Positions 1 to 8,293 are shown, counted from the first letter of the stretch. The stretch is 64,000 nucleotides of DNA from Pseudomonadota bacterium (GCA_039193195.1 JBCCWS010000007.1:62001-126000); one strand, 5' to 3'. A program made the numbers and translations. Notes: generated by a model from the letters alone, not told the origin.

Positions 1-64
1 GAAGGTTTTCGCCGGCAGCGAACACAAGCACGAAGCCCAGCAGCCCCAGCCGCTGGACATCTGA
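1..64 (+). CDS. rplM: 50S ribosomal protein L13, C-terminal end (partial)
   Basis: Only the last 20 codons are in the window; the 5' part lies upstream of base 1. The visible tail reads KVFAGSEHKHEAQQPQPLDI and stops at a TGA. This matches the conserved L13 C-terminus (family pattern K-V-Y-A-G-x-x-H-x-H-x-A-Q-Q-P). L13 is a primary assembly protein of the large ribosomal subunit. rpsI starts 23 nt downstream, the usual rplM-rpsI operon order, which supports the call. Confidence 0.93.
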   Translation, partial: KVFAGSEHKHEAQQPQPLDI

Positions 65-87
65 GCGACGGCGAGAGCTATTAGCGA

Positions 88-483
88 ATGAACATGCAGA
101 GCAACTACTACGGCACCGGCCGCCGCAAAACCTCCACCGCGCGTGTCTTCGTGCGTCCGGGCACCGGCGAGTTCACCATCAACCGCGTGCCTCTGGAGCG
201 CTTCTTCGGTCGTGAGACCGCGCGCATGATCGTCATGCAGCCATTGGAGCTCACTGAGCTCGTGGGCCGCTTCGATGTCACCGTCACCGTCACGGGCGGC
301 GGCACCACGGGCCAGGCCGGCGCTATTCGCCACGGTCTCACCCGCGCGCTCATGCAGTACGACGATCAGTTGCGCTCTCCCCTACGTAAGGCCGGCTACG
401 TGACGCGCGACGCCCGCGAGGTGGAGCGCAAAAAGGTCGGTCTGCGCAAGGCTCGCCGCGCTACCCAATTCTCGAAGCGCTGA
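88..483 (+). CDS. rpsI: 30S ribosomal protein S9
   Basis: S9 is a small-subunit protein whose C-terminal tail reaches the P-site tRNA. The protein is 131 residues, against about 130 in E. coli. It shows the N-terminal [15 protein letters not shown] block, the central [14 protein letters not shown] block and the basic C-terminus ending QFSKR, which in the family ends in the P-site-contacting Lys-Arg. It lies directly behind rplM as in most bacteria. ATG 94 is a possible alternative start two codons in; ATG 88 is kept because it gives the usual length. Confidence 0.98.
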   Translation: MNMQSNYYGTGRRKTSTARVFVRPGTGEFTINRVPLERFFGRETARMIVMQPLELTELVGRFDVTVTVTGGGTTGQAGAIRHGLTRALMQYDDQLRSPLRKAGYVTRDAREVERKKVGLRKARRATQFSKR

Positions 484-512
484 TCGTTATTCGGCGCCTC
501 GGTTCCACCTAC

Positions 513-586
513 TGGGGGATCGTCTAGTGGTAGGACTACGGACTCTGACTCCGTCAACCTAGGTTCGAATCCTAGTCCCCCAGCCA
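513..586 (+). tRNA. tRNA-Gln(CTG), CCA encoded
   Basis: A full cloverleaf is visible. Acceptor strand TGGGGGA (513-519) pairs with TCCCCCA (576-582), followed by discriminator G583 and a genomically encoded CCA (584-586). The anticodon arm is ACGGA/TCCGT around loop CTCTGAC, giving anticodon CTG, which reads CAG. The T arm has the invariant GGTTCGAATCC. The U1-A72 end pair is typical of tRNA-Gln. It lies 29 nt after rpsI with no clear promoter between, so cotranscription with rplM-rpsI is likely (inference). Confidence 0.97.
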
Positions 587-591
587 ACACC

Positions 592-620
592 AAACGCCCC
601 CGCTCGTCGGGGGCGTTTTT
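592..620 (+). terminator. Rho-independent terminator after tRNA-Gln
   Basis: A perfect 11-bp stem, AAACGCCCCCG (592-602) with CGGGGGCGTTT (608-618), closes a 5-nt loop and runs into five T residues (616-620). It sits 6 nt after the tRNA CCA end and should terminate the rplM-rpsI-tRNA transcript. Confidence 0.9.
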
Positions 621-769
621 GTCTATGCCTTGCCAAATTGGCAAGCATCTTCGTCAGGCGCCCGTCACCGCGATTTTTGCCGGCCTTGGTAGTCTATGTT
701 GGAGGCCGTCGAGTCTTCCATCAACATGTTGAGCACCTAGCCAAGCGAGCATGTTGCATGAGTGGTGTC

Positions 770-2270
770 GGTGGCGAGATCGGGGCAGGCCGCGCTGGGC
801 ACTATCTCCAGCGCGAGTTTCAGAGCGCCGGGTGCCTCGACGGCATCTGGCACTGGGATCTACGCCAGCCCGAACACGATGGATGAGTCGCAGCTTCTGG
901 GAGACCTTAGGCTATGACCGGAGTGAAAGCCGCATCTGTCTTCAGCCTGGCAGGGCATCATCAACTCGGATGTTCTCCAGGTGGACTTGGAGAACGCCAA
1001 GGGCCACTTCGACGACCCTGCTCACCCCTACGACCAAATCGTCCGCCACCGTCACGCGAAGGGCCACACCGTTTGGATACGTTGTCGGGGTCTCGCCGTA
1101 CGCGACGGCGAGGGACGACCCCTGCGGATGCTCGCCGCGCACCCCGACGTGACCCAGCTCAAGCAGGCCGAGGAAGACATCAGGGCGCGTTCCCGAGAGC
1201 TGGATTTGATTCTGGAGCACATGCCGGCCCGGATCTGGCTGAAGGATGATGCGAATAAGATCATTCGCTGCAACTGGGCGGCGGCGAACTCGATGGGTTT
1301 CGAGGACGCAGAAAGCCTGCGCGGGAGCGATACCTACGAGCTGTTTCCCACCATGGCGAAGAAGTACCACGATGACGACCTCGCCATCACCGACTAGGGG
1401 GGAGGCAAGGCTCAACATCCAGGAGCGCTACATGCCGCGAGATGGGGCGAGCGCCTGGATCAGCACCGATAAGGTGCCTATGGAGACGGAGGGTGGTTAA
1501 CGCCGCCTGCTCGTGATGTCGACGGACGCGACCGAGCGTATCGCGCGAGAGCGACGCCTCTCGCAGCTCAACGAAAGCCTGCGTGACTTCACCCACATCG
1601 CCGCCCATGACCTCCAGGCACCCTTACGCCAGGTGGCGGTGCTGACGGAGATCCTCGAGGAGGAGTTGGGGCAGAACGCAGAGCAAGTCAGCGAGGATGT
1701 GCAGGACGTAGTCCGCGGCATATCCACGGGCGTGCGTCGTATGCGGGGGCTCGTGAGCAGCTTGCACCAGCTTTCCAAGCTCGAGTCCATCGCCATCGAG
1801 CGGCAGCTCTGCGATCTGCAAAAAGTGGTGGTGGAGGGGCGGGCGCTCGCGTCCCTCGCCTTGGACGAGACGAATGCGAAGGTGGTGGTGGATTCGCTGC
1901 CGAGTGTGCACGGTTCGGCGGAACTGCTGGCTCAGCTATTCCAGAACCTGTTCTCAAATGCCTGCAAGTACGCCGGTGACTCACCACCGAAGGTTCGTAT
2001 CTGGTCCGAGGTGAAGCATGAGCGGGGGTGGATTTGGTCCACTTCGAAGTCCGCGGAGTGGGTATACCGGTCAAGAGCCACGAACGGGTGTTCGAGTCCT
2101 TTCATCGGCTTCATCACAGGGAAGACATCGAGGGCACCGGTATCGGCCTGTCTATCGGCCGCCGTATCGTACAAACCCACGATGGTAAGCTGACGGTTGA
2201 TCCGGCCTACTCGAACGGGGTGCGCGTCACGATCGCCTTGCCCTTGTCCGTTCCCGGAGGTGCCTCATGA
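770..2270 (+). pseudogene. PAS-PAS sensor histidine kinase, broken by several frameshifts and stops
   Basis: Pieces of one kinase can be read only by changing frame repeatedly. A PAS start (DGIWHWDLRQPEHD) stops at TGA 884-886. The next piece (SFWETLGYDRSE) is in another frame. PAS/PAC sequence then continues in a third frame from about 945 to a TAG at 1395-1397. After that the frame holding NIQERYMPRDG meets TAA 1498-1500. The HisKA part (H-box AAHDLQAPLR) and N-box (LFQNLFSNACKYAG) run from about 1500 to about 2030. The G boxes (GVGIPVKSHERVF, EGTGIGLSI) are in yet another frame and end at 2270. The H-box resembles that of phytochrome-type kinases. At least five independent lesions make function very unlikely. 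Confidence 0.85.
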
Positions 2271-2625
2271 AGGTTTCGTATTGGCGGTCGATGACGATGT
2301 CATGGATCGCAAGCTGATCGATCGTGCTCTGAGGCAGTCGGGTTATGACGTGCAGATCGGCTCGGTGCGCGATGGCGTCGAGGCGTTGAAGAAGCCTCGT
2401 GCGGGGCCGCGCCCTGACCTGCTCGAGTCCGTGAAGCGCGACGAGGCGTTGAGTTCCATCCGCGCGATCATCGTCTCCACCTCGGACGACGTGAGCGACA
2501 TTGCGGATTGCTATCAGCTGCGAGCCAACGCGTACGTGACAATACCGGACTGCGCTGCAGGTTATCCTGATCTCGGGCGCAGTCTCATGAGCTTTTGGTT
2601 CGGTAGCGCCCGCCTGCCGCACTAG
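2267..2625 (+). pseudogene. Rcp1-type response regulator, degenerate, lacking the phospho-acceptor segment
   Basis: The receiver fold is recognisable: the acidic pocket VLAVDDD, then VRDGVEAL, then ESVKRDEAL, IIVSTSD and ANAYVT. The sequence jumps from GPRPDL straight to LESVKRDE. The stretch that normally reads LLDLNMPxMDG, with the phosphorylated Asp, is missing (roughly 14-18 residues). The conserved Lys-Pro after ANAYVT is replaced by Ile-Pro. The ATG at 2267, which overlaps the kinase stop as ATGA, is one base out of frame with the receiver reading frame, so the start is also broken. The partner kinase upstream is decayed too. Known: this family pairs with phytochrome-like kinases. Confidence 0.82.
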
Positions 2626-2673
2626 TCTTACGGTCCGCTGATCGTAAACGGTGGTCACAGGCTCTCCGCGGCT

Positions 2674-2702
2674 TTGGCATCTGCGCACCGACGCGCTACG
2701 CT
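2674..2702 (+). promoter_or_regulatory. Candidate sigma70 promoter for the crp-like gene
   Basis: TTGGCA (2674-2679) and TACGCT (2697-2702) are separated by 17 bp, 80 bp before the CRP-family start codon. The -35 matches the consensus at 5 of 6 positions; the -10 is weak (3 of 6). A guess from sequence only. Confidence 0.35.
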
Positions 2703-2781
2703 ACCCCCTTCGGTGTCGAAATCTCTTACGGCCAGCGTCGCCGGCGCATCTCGCGTCTGGGGCGTTTCATTAGGTAGCACC

Positions 2782-3411
2782 ATGGGCGTCGTCGAAATCT
2801 TCCTCAAGCACGCACGGATGAAGACGGTGCCGAACCGCACCACGGTCATCCATGCTGGCGCGACACCTGACGCGCTCTACTACGTGGTGAAAGGCACCGT
2901 CGAAGTGATGCTCGAAGACGAGCAGGGCGGCGAGATGATCCTGAGCTACCTCTCGAAGGGGCAGTTCTTTGGAGAGATGGGGCTCTTCAATCAGGAGCCG
3001 GCACGCTCGGCCTGGGTGCGCACGCGCTCGGAGTGCGAACTCGCTGAAATGAGCTATTCCCGCTTCAAGCAATTATCCGCTGATCACCCCGCCTTGCTGT
3101 TCGAGATCGCCACGCAACTCTCCGGCCGCCTCGATCGCACCAATCGCAAGGTCACGGACCTGGCCTTCATGGACGTGTCGGGCCGCATCGCCAAAGCCCT
3201 GATGGACTTGTCCAAGTCGCCCGATGCCATGTCCCATCCGGATCGCAATGGCATGCAGATAAAGGTCAGCCGTCAGGAGTTGGCGCGCCTGGTGGGGTGC
3301 AGCCGAGAGATGGCCGGTCGCGTGCTGAAGGGCCTGCAGGAGCAGGGTCTCATCGAGGTGAAGGGCATGCAGATCGTGGTCTACAACATGCGCAACGCGG
3401 ACGCCGGCTAG
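2782..3411 (+). CDS. crp: cAMP receptor protein / Vfr-type transcription regulator
   Basis: A 209-residue CRP/Vfr homologue, co-linear with E. coli CRP (210 codons). It has an N-terminal cyclic-nucleotide beta-barrel (about residues 15-115) with the phosphate-binding cassette GEMGLF (64-69) and Arg75-Ser76, the equivalents of CRP R82-S83. A long dimer helix follows, then a winged helix-turn-helix with SRQELARLVGCSREMAGR (163-180), almost identical to CRP/Vfr in the recognition helix. CRP Thr127 is kept (Thr120), while Ser128 is Asn121; Vfr is also not Ser there. ATG 2782 is chosen because it gives the family length. cAMP binding and global catabolite or virulence control are inferred from the family. 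Confidence 0.93.
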   Translation: MGVVEIFLKHARMKTVPNRTTVIHAGATPDALYYVVKGTVEVMLEDEQGGEMILSYLSKGQFFGEMGLFNQEPARSAWVRTRSECELAEMSYSRFKQLSADHPALLFEIATQLSGRLDRTNRKVTDLAFMDVSGRIAKALMDLSKSPDAMSHPDRNGMQIKVSRQELARLVGCSREMAGRVLKGLQEQGLIEVKGMQIVVYNMRNADAG

Positions 3412-3481
3412 ACGACCTTCGCGCCGCCGACGGACCTGCCCATCGATGGCGCTCCCTTCAGATCATCCCCCTCAGATCATC

Positions 3482-5099
3482 CTAGAGCTCAACCACGCCC
3501 GGCACGCCGGCGTTCACGCCGTAGCTGGCGATCGTGCTAACGGCGAGGTCCGGGCTCGGCACGGTGAAGTTCGGATCGCTCACCCGTTCCACACCGCGGA
3601 AGTCCGTGCGCCATTGCTCGCGTGTCACCTCGCACACGGCGTAGCCGCGGAACAACCCATCGAAGAAGCGGATGTGCGGGTTGAACGGCAGCGTGAGCTC
3701 CACCAGCGGCACGTTCTCGTCACCGAAGCTCGACGTGATGCCGGAACATACGAACTCGGCGCCCACGATGTCGGAGTCAGCCACGTCGAAGTCCACCTTG
3801 ATGTCCGCGGCCCACGAGGAGTGGATATCGCCCGTGAGCACGATCGGGTTGGCGGGCTGGGTGGCGGCGAGGAAGTCGAGTAGGCGTTGGCGAGCGCCCT
3901 GGTAGCCGTCCCAGGCGTCCGGGTTGAAGGCTCCCGGTGCACCGAGGGCTGCGCCCACGTCCCACTGCATCATCATCACCTGCTGTGCCATTACGTTCCA
4001 GATTGCGCGCGAGCGGCTGAGACCGTTGTACAACCACTGCTCCTGCTCCCCGCCGGTCATGGTGCTGTTGGGGTCGACGATCTCCGGACACACATCGATG
4101 AAGGCGGGGAAGATGTCATCGCACGGTTGGTCGTCACGGAACTGACGGGTGTCGAGGACGTGGAACTGAGCGAGATCGCCGAAGGTGAAACGACGGAAGA
4201 GCTGCAGCTCGTTGTCGTCGTTCAACGTTTGTCGCGGGCCTAACGGCATGCTTTCGCGGTACACCTGGGTAGGCGGCGGTGCGGCGCGCGCTGAAGTCCT
4301 CCGGGAGTTGGTCGTCCTCGGGGCTGAGGGCGGCGTAGTTGTTGTCCACCTCATGGTCGTCCCAGGTCACGATCCAGGGGAACGCAGCGTGGGCGTCCTG
4401 GAGGTTCTCATCGAGGCGGTACTGGGCGTAGCGGTTGCGGTAGTCGACCACCGAGGTGCATTCGGGGCCGACGTGGCGGCGCGACTCCGGCGTCGCCTCG
4501 TCCGCGGCGCCTTCGTAGATGTAGTCGCCCGTGTGCGCGACGAAGTCGAGGTCCTGATCGGCCATGTCGCGGTAGGCGGCGTAGAAGCCGGCCGTGTAGT
4601 TCTGGCACGAGGCGAGCGCGAAGCGCATCTGCTCCGGCTGTTCGAAGCGTGATGGGAAGGTGCGGGTGCGCCCGACGCGGCTGGTCTCTCCAAGTGCGCT
4701 GAAGCGATACCAGTAGAAGGTGTTGGGTGTCAGCGCCGGCACGGTCACGGACACCGCGTGACCTGCCTCCGGCAGCGCCATCACCGTGCCGCTGCGAACG
4801 ACATCGCGGAAGTCCGGATCGCTTGCCACTTCGACGGTGACCTCCACCGCCGCCTCGTCCATGCCGCCGCCGTTCAAGGGATCGGGCGACAGGCGCGTCC
4901 ACAAGGTGACGCGACGCGGCTGCGGATCGCCGGAGGCGACGCCGAGGGTGAATAGGGCCGATCGGCGAGAGGTGCGTGGGCTCCAGCCACCCGGGCGGGC
5001 CAGGCTGGGCAGGCTCAAGCTGCTGGCGGCGAGGACACCGCCCACCCCGCCGACGAGACGCCGGCGGATGTGATCGACTCGGGGTTTGCGTGGGGTCAT
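3482..5099 (-). pseudogene. PhoD-type alkaline phosphatase/phosphodiesterase with a single +1 frameshift
   Basis: Two overlapping frames together make one full-length PhoD (about 540 residues). The first (from 5099) carries a likely Tat signal (HIRRRLVGG then a hydrophobic stretch), an N-terminal fibronectin-like domain, and the metal/catalytic motifs ASCQN, HTGDYIYEG and TWDDHEVDNNY. The second begins near 4265 and carries LDTRQFRDDQPC and VLTGDIHSSW. The junction is a CCC run at about 4264-4267: removing one C restores AAY-QVYRES. GGAGG precedes the ATG by about 10 nt. PhoD enzymes are exported Ca/Fe phosphodiesterases used in phosphate scavenging. A recent mutation or an assembly error are both possible, since the rest of the gene is intact. 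Confidence 0.85.
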
Positions 5100-5564
5100 T
5101 GCGTGATGCCTCCGAAGTGCGTGATGACACGACGGACAGCACGCGGCGCGGTGCCCGTCACTGCGGGCTATGGGGCATCACAGATATGAATAGTGCGTTA
5201 TCGCGGTCTGACGGTTTGATGAAGCGTGGGCGAGTGAGCCTAGTGTCCTGAGTTGGAAGTTCGTTGATGAATTCGCACGCGAGTTTTTATCCCTGAGCGC
5301 GGCGCGACGACGAGCGTGGCAGGTCCCACGGGAGGAGGAGTAACGTGTTCAGGGGCAAAAAGGTGCCGCGAATTCATCAACGAACTTCTAACTCAGGACA
5401 CAAGGGAAGCTCTGCACAAGTCCGCTCATCATCCCCGCGCACCAGCGGCGCGATCTCAGTGTTGCGCAAAGCTACCTATAGCGGCGGCTACAGGTAGGTT
5501 CACGCGCCTTGATCTCACGCCGCTGGATGCACAGGGCTGCCGACCGGACTTATGCAGCGCTTCC
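5100..5564. other. Gene-free stretch between phoD-like gene and rpiA
   Basis: This 465-bp interval holds the 159-bp inverted-repeat element (5243-5401) and otherwise no convincing reading frame. Bases 5100-5242 must contain the phoD promoter on the minus strand, but I see no clear hexamers. Bases 5402-5564 lie downstream of rpiA (minus) and contain an imperfect hairpin around 5472-5500 (ACCTATAGC against GCTACAGGT) without a T-run. Confidence 0.6.
5243..5401. repeat. MITE-like element with 34-bp terminal inverted repeats
   Basis: The left end (5243-5276) begins GTGTCCTGAGTTGGAAGTTC and continues TTGATGAATTCGC. The right end (5368-5401) is its reverse complement with one mismatch in 34 (G versus A at 5255). 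Weaker similarity continues inward for about 20 bp (TTTTT then CCTGA on both sides). The core is about 90 bp and non-coding. This looks like a miniature inverted-repeat element or a solo remnant of an insertion sequence. I see no target-site duplication and no second copy in the window. Confidence 0.7.
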
Positions 5565-6230
5565 CTAACGGCGAGCCGTGTGGCGCTCGATGCCGTCCTC
5601 GGTGCCGATCAGCAGTTCATCGGCACCGCGCAGGGCGAACAGGCCGACGGTGACCACGCCGGGGATCTGGTTGAACTCGCGTTCCGCGCGTGAGGGATCG
5701 ACGAGGTCGAGGCCGTGGACATCGAGGATGTGATTGCCATTGTCCGTGACGACGCCTTCTCGAAACACCGGCCTTCCGCCCGCACCCATCAGCTTGCGTG
5801 CGACGAAGCTGCGCGCCATGGGGATCACCTCGATCGGTAGGGGAAACTTCCCGAGCACGTTGACGAGCTTCGAATCGTCTGCGATGCAGACGAAGCGTTG
5901 GGCCGCTCCCGCGATGATCTTCTCGCGGGTCAGTGCACCCCCGCCGCCTTTGATCAGCTGCAGGTGTCGCGTGGCCTCGTCGGCGCCATCAACGTAGAGA
6001 TCGACCGCGCCCACGGTGTTTAGATCGGACACGGTGAACCCGGCTTCGGTGAGCTTGCCGGTGGAGGCATCGGAGCTGGAGACGATCGCACGCAGCGTTG
6101 GGCGCTTCTGTGCCAACAGCTCGATGAAGTGGTTCACGGTGCTCCCGGTTCCCACGCCCAGCACGATGTCCTCCTGCAGAAACTGCAGCGATTGCTCGGC
6201 AGCGTGGCGTTTGCGTTCGTCGGCATTCAT
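5565..6230 (-). CDS. rpiA: Ribose-5-phosphate isomerase A
   Basis: Interconverts ribose-5-phosphate and ribulose-5-phosphate in the non-oxidative pentose phosphate pathway. It is 221 residues (E. coli 219). Visible family motifs are the phosphate-binding GVGTGST (25-31), SSSDAS (51-56), DLYVDGADE with Asp81 and Asp84, and [11 protein letters not shown] with Lys94 and the general-base Glu103, all at E. coli numbering. An upstream in-frame ATG at 6263 exists, but ATG 6230 has a strong GAGGAGG about 9 nt before it and gives the family start. It is an isolated minus-strand gene downstream of the H1-like gene. Confidence 0.96.
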   Translation of the reverse strand: MNADERKRHAAEQSLQFLQEDIVLGVGTGSTVNHFIELLAQKRPTLRAIVSSSDASTGKLTEAGFTVSDLNTVGAVDLYVDGADEATRHLQLIKGGGGALTREKIIAGAAQRFVCIADDSKLVNVLGKFPLPIEVIPMARSFVARKLMGAGGRPVFREGVVTDNGNHILDVHGLDLVDPSRAEREFNQIPGVVTVGLFALRGADELLIGTEDGIERHTARR

Positions 6231-6353
6231 CGCGGGTGCCTCCTCGTAGCGAACCGGCAGCAAAGTGTTAGTTCGGTGAGGATACGCCGCTTCTCGGGGG
6301 GCAGCGACGCGAGCTCCGGCTGTAAGTGGCGTGGAGCGGAGGGTAGCGGGCGG

Positions 6354-6386
6354 GTCGTGTCACCGTTGAATGGGCGGTGACACGAC
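6354..6386. repeat. Perfect 12-bp inverted repeat between rpiA and H1-like gene
   Basis: GTCGTGTCACCG (6354-6365) and CGGTGACACGAC (6375-6386) form a perfect hairpin with a 9-nt loop. No T-run follows on either strand. It could be an operator, a transcript-stabilising stem or a weak terminator for the gene upstream on the minus strand. Confidence 0.65.
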
Positions 6387-6400
6387 GCCCTGCGGAGGAA

Positions 6401-6421
6401 AGCCGGCGCCAAAGGCCGGCT
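6401..6421 (-). terminator. Probable terminator hairpin after the H1-like gene
   Basis: On the minus strand AGCCGGC, a 7-nt loop and GCCGGCT are followed by TTTCC, 5 nt beyond the stop codon of the lysine-rich gene. The U-tract is short, so terminator strength is uncertain. Confidence 0.55.
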
Positions 6422-6426
6422 CTCGC

Positions 6427-6849
6427 TCAGGCTGCCTTGCGTCGGCTCGCCTTCTTCTTCACAGCGACGGGACGCTTCTTACGCGCCAGCGGCTTGCGGG
6501 CCGCAGTCTTCTTGCGCGCAGCGGTCTTACGCTTTGCAGCTGGCTTCTTCTTGGCCGCGGCCTTCTTGCGACCGGTGGCCTTCTTCTTAGAAGCCTTCTT
6601 CTTAGAAGTCTTCTTCTTGGCCGCGGTCTTCTTCCGAGCGGTCGCCTTCTTCTTGGATGCCGTCTTCTTACGGGCAACCTTCTTCGCTACCTTCTTCTTG
6701 GCCGCCGTTGCACGCTTCTTACGCGTGACCGCAGTGGCCTTCTTCTTCGCTACGGTAGTGCGTTTCTTCTTCGCAGCTACCTTCTTCTTCTTCGACGTGG
6801 CCGCCTTCTTTTTGCGGCTCACCTTCTTCTTACGACTTGCAATTGCCAT
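6427..6849 (-). CDS. Histone H1-like lysine/alanine-rich DNA-binding protein
   Basis: A 140-residue, extremely basic protein: about 40% lysine, most of the rest alanine, threonine, arginine, serine and valine. It consists of irregular repeats of the type A-x-K-K-K and A-R-K-K-T, with no acidic residues visible. This is the composition of bacterial H1-like proteins (AlgP-like, Hc1-like) and the H1 C-terminal tail, which condense DNA. The chosen ATG at 6849 begins MAIASRKKK; an ATG three codons upstream is also possible. It is a stand-alone gene with its own probable terminator. Function is inferred from composition alone, since low-complexity sequence gives little true homology evidence. Confidence 0.75.
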   Translation of the reverse strand: MAIASRKKKVSRKKKAATSKKKKVAAKKKRTTVAKKKATAVTRKKRATAAKKKVAKKVARKKTASKKKATARKKTAAKKKTSKKKASKKKATGRKKAAAKKKPAAKRKTAARKKTAARKPLARKKRPVAVKKKASRRKAA

Positions 6850-6973
6850 TGGATACAACTCCGTGTCGGGGGATTGCGAAGCCGAGTATAACCAATAACT
6901 CCACGAATACCAGTAAGTTGTGTGATCAAACTCAGAAAGAGCGGGAGCGAATGCTCGTAAGTTGATCCAGTCC

Positions 6974-7438
6974 TCACTCGAGCGAGAGGATGAACGACCA
7001 CTCTTGTTCGCTCACGGGCATGATCGAAAGACGATTACCACGTGCTAACAGACGGAAGTCAGCGAGTGCTCCATCGGCGTATTCACGCAACTCGGTCAAA
7101 GCGATAACACGCTTTGTACACCGGAGAAAACGCACATCCACCATGAACCAACGGGGTTTGTCAGGATCGCTTTTCGCGTCGTAGTGAGGATCATCGGGAT
7201 CGAACGCGGTGTGATCGACATAGCCTTCGCGCGCCACTTCCATGACGCCGGCGATGCCAGGCACCTTCGTATTCGAGTGGTAGAAGAAAGCTTGGTCACC
7301 TTTCTTCATTTCGTTGCGCATCATGTTCCGCGCCTGGTAATTGCGCACGCCGTCCCAGTGCGCGGTCTTGCGCGGTGAGCTCGCGAGATCATCGATCCCG
7401 AACTCGTCGGGCTCTGATTTCATCAACCAGTACTGCAT
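6974..7438 (-). CDS. EVE domain protein (YTH/PUA-like fold)
   Basis: A 154-residue EVE-domain protein. The family signature is clear: the N-terminus MQYWLMKSEPDEFGIDDL, then WDGVRNYQARN, FFYHSNT, GIAGVMEV and YVDHTAFDP. EVE domains are PUA/YTH-like modules that bind modified bases in nucleic acids; in bacteria the exact role of the single-domain form is unsettled. ATG 7438 is chosen because family members start at this methionine; the upstream extension has no family similarity. The gene overlaps the 3' end of the cyclo-ligase gene by 16 nt, indicating cotranscription. EVE next to ygfA/fau is a common gammaproteobacterial arrangement. Confidence 0.92.
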   Translation of the reverse strand: MQYWLMKSEPDEFGIDDLASSPRKTAHWDGVRNYQARNMMRNEMKKGDQAFFYHSNTKVPGIAGVMEVAREGYVDHTAFDPDDPHYDAKSDPDKPRWFMVDVRFLRCTKRVIALTELREYADGALADFRLLARGNRLSIMPVSEQEWSFILSLE

Positions 7439-8091
7439 GCGTCGTGGACTCCTTGTCGAGAAGAGCAGGCATGAGGGTAACGCGCGGACTCTGTCATCAC
7501 TTGCCGTAGCGGGATGTCCCACGGTTCGCGTGGCAAGGCGTGAGTCACCCGCTGACACTCGAAGGCCACGCCCACCAATTGGGGGCGTTGCCAGTAGTGG
7601 CGCTGGAGCAGGGGCGCGAAGGTGCGATCGTAGTAGCCGCCGCCCATCCCCAGGCGGTTACCCGCGTCGTCGAAACCTACTAGCGGGGTGAGCACGAGGT
7701 CGAGCTGCATTGGGGCTACCGTGTGTAGGCTGTCCGGGTGCACCGGTTCATAGAGGCCGAAACGGTTCGCCGCGAGGCGTGTGCGTTCGGTGAAGCGCAC
7801 GAAGCTAAGGTGGTCATCGGCGCGCATCAGCGGCACGTACACCTCTTTGCCTGCGGCGAGTGCGTCGGCTATCAACCGCGCAACCTCCACTTCTCCGGGT
7901 GCGGCCAGGTAGGCGCCAATGCGCCGCGCTGAGCGAAAGCTGCGCAGGCGGGCGACACGCGCACACAGTCGCTGCGTAGCGCGTTCGCGATGCCATCCAT
8001 CGAGGGTGAGACGTGCTTGGCGAAGAACCGTGCGCAGGTCGCGTTTGCGTTGCGCTTCGTGAAGGAGATCGAGGCCGGTCGCCGTAGTCAT
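7423..8091 (-). CDS. fau: 5-formyltetrahydrofolate cyclo-ligase
   Basis: Converts 5-formyl-THF to 5,10-methenyl-THF using ATP, clearing an inhibitory folate. It is 222 residues, somewhat longer than E. coli YgfA (about 182) at both ends. The ATP/folate site motif GNRLGMGGGYYDR (144-156) is intact, as are an N-terminal basic helix (RDLRTVLRQAR) and the YLAAPGEVEV segment. The last 25 residues are low in family similarity and overlap the next gene. It sits directly downstream of 6S RNA, the classic ssrS-ygfA pairing, so it is probably transcribed by read-through from ssrS. Confidence 0.94.
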   Translation of the reverse strand: MTTATGLDLLHEAQRKRDLRTVLRQARLTLDGWHRERATQRLCARVARLRSFRSARRIGAYLAAPGEVEVARLIADALAAGKEVYVPLMRADDHLSFVRFTERTRLAANRFGLYEPVHPDSLHTVAPMQLDLVLTPLVGFDDAGNRLGMGGGYYDRTFAPLLQRHYWQRPQLVGVAFECQRVTHALPREPWDIPLRQVMTESARYPHACSSRQGVHDACSTG

Positions 8092-8105
8092 GGAGGTGAA
8101 GGAGG

Positions 8106-8293
8106 CGCTTCCCGCAGGTGCCGGTTAGGGCCTTTGCTCTCGAGCCAGAGCAAAAGGTGGGACGGACCAGGACGTTTCAGGCTTCCCGTCTAATGGACGG
8201 ACCTGCTCAACAACGTCCAGCGGCCAATGTCCCTGGATGGGAAAATTAGGGTCGAGAGGTACCGTGGACCCGGCTCGAACACCGCAGGAAACG
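8106..8293 (-). ncRNA. ssrS: 6S RNA
   Basis: 6S RNA mimics an open promoter and sequesters sigma70-RNA polymerase in stationary phase. On the minus strand between zapA and fau, its standard location, there is no coding sense but a clear 6S layout. A closing stem is formed by TTTCCTGCGG (around 8290-8281) and CCTGCGGGAAGC (around 8118-8107). The conserved TGTTCGAGCCGGGTCC follows it. The 3' side of the central bubble reads GAGCAGGTCCGTCC then GGGAAGCCTGAAACG, very close to the E. coli GGUCCGUCCGAGAAGCC. A terminal stem-loop TTTGCTCT...AGAGCAAA matches E. coli CUUGAACC...GGGUUCAAG. Length is about 188 nt (E. coli 184). The ends are estimated from the closing stem. Confidence 0.88.

Noticed and set aside
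396-644. Minus-strand open frame across tRNA-Gln (reads GGLGFEPRLTESESV)
   Set aside because: It is the antisense translation of a tRNA gene, a well-known false protein, and it overlaps rpsI.
3446-3883. Plus-strand frames over the phoD-like gene
   Set aside because: Antisense to PhoD motifs, no independent evidence.
6370-6898. Two plus-strand Leu/Phe-rich frames of 173 codons
   Set aside because: They are antisense to the lysine-rich H1-like gene; AAG repeats read backwards as Leu/Phe codons give an artificial hydrophobic protein.
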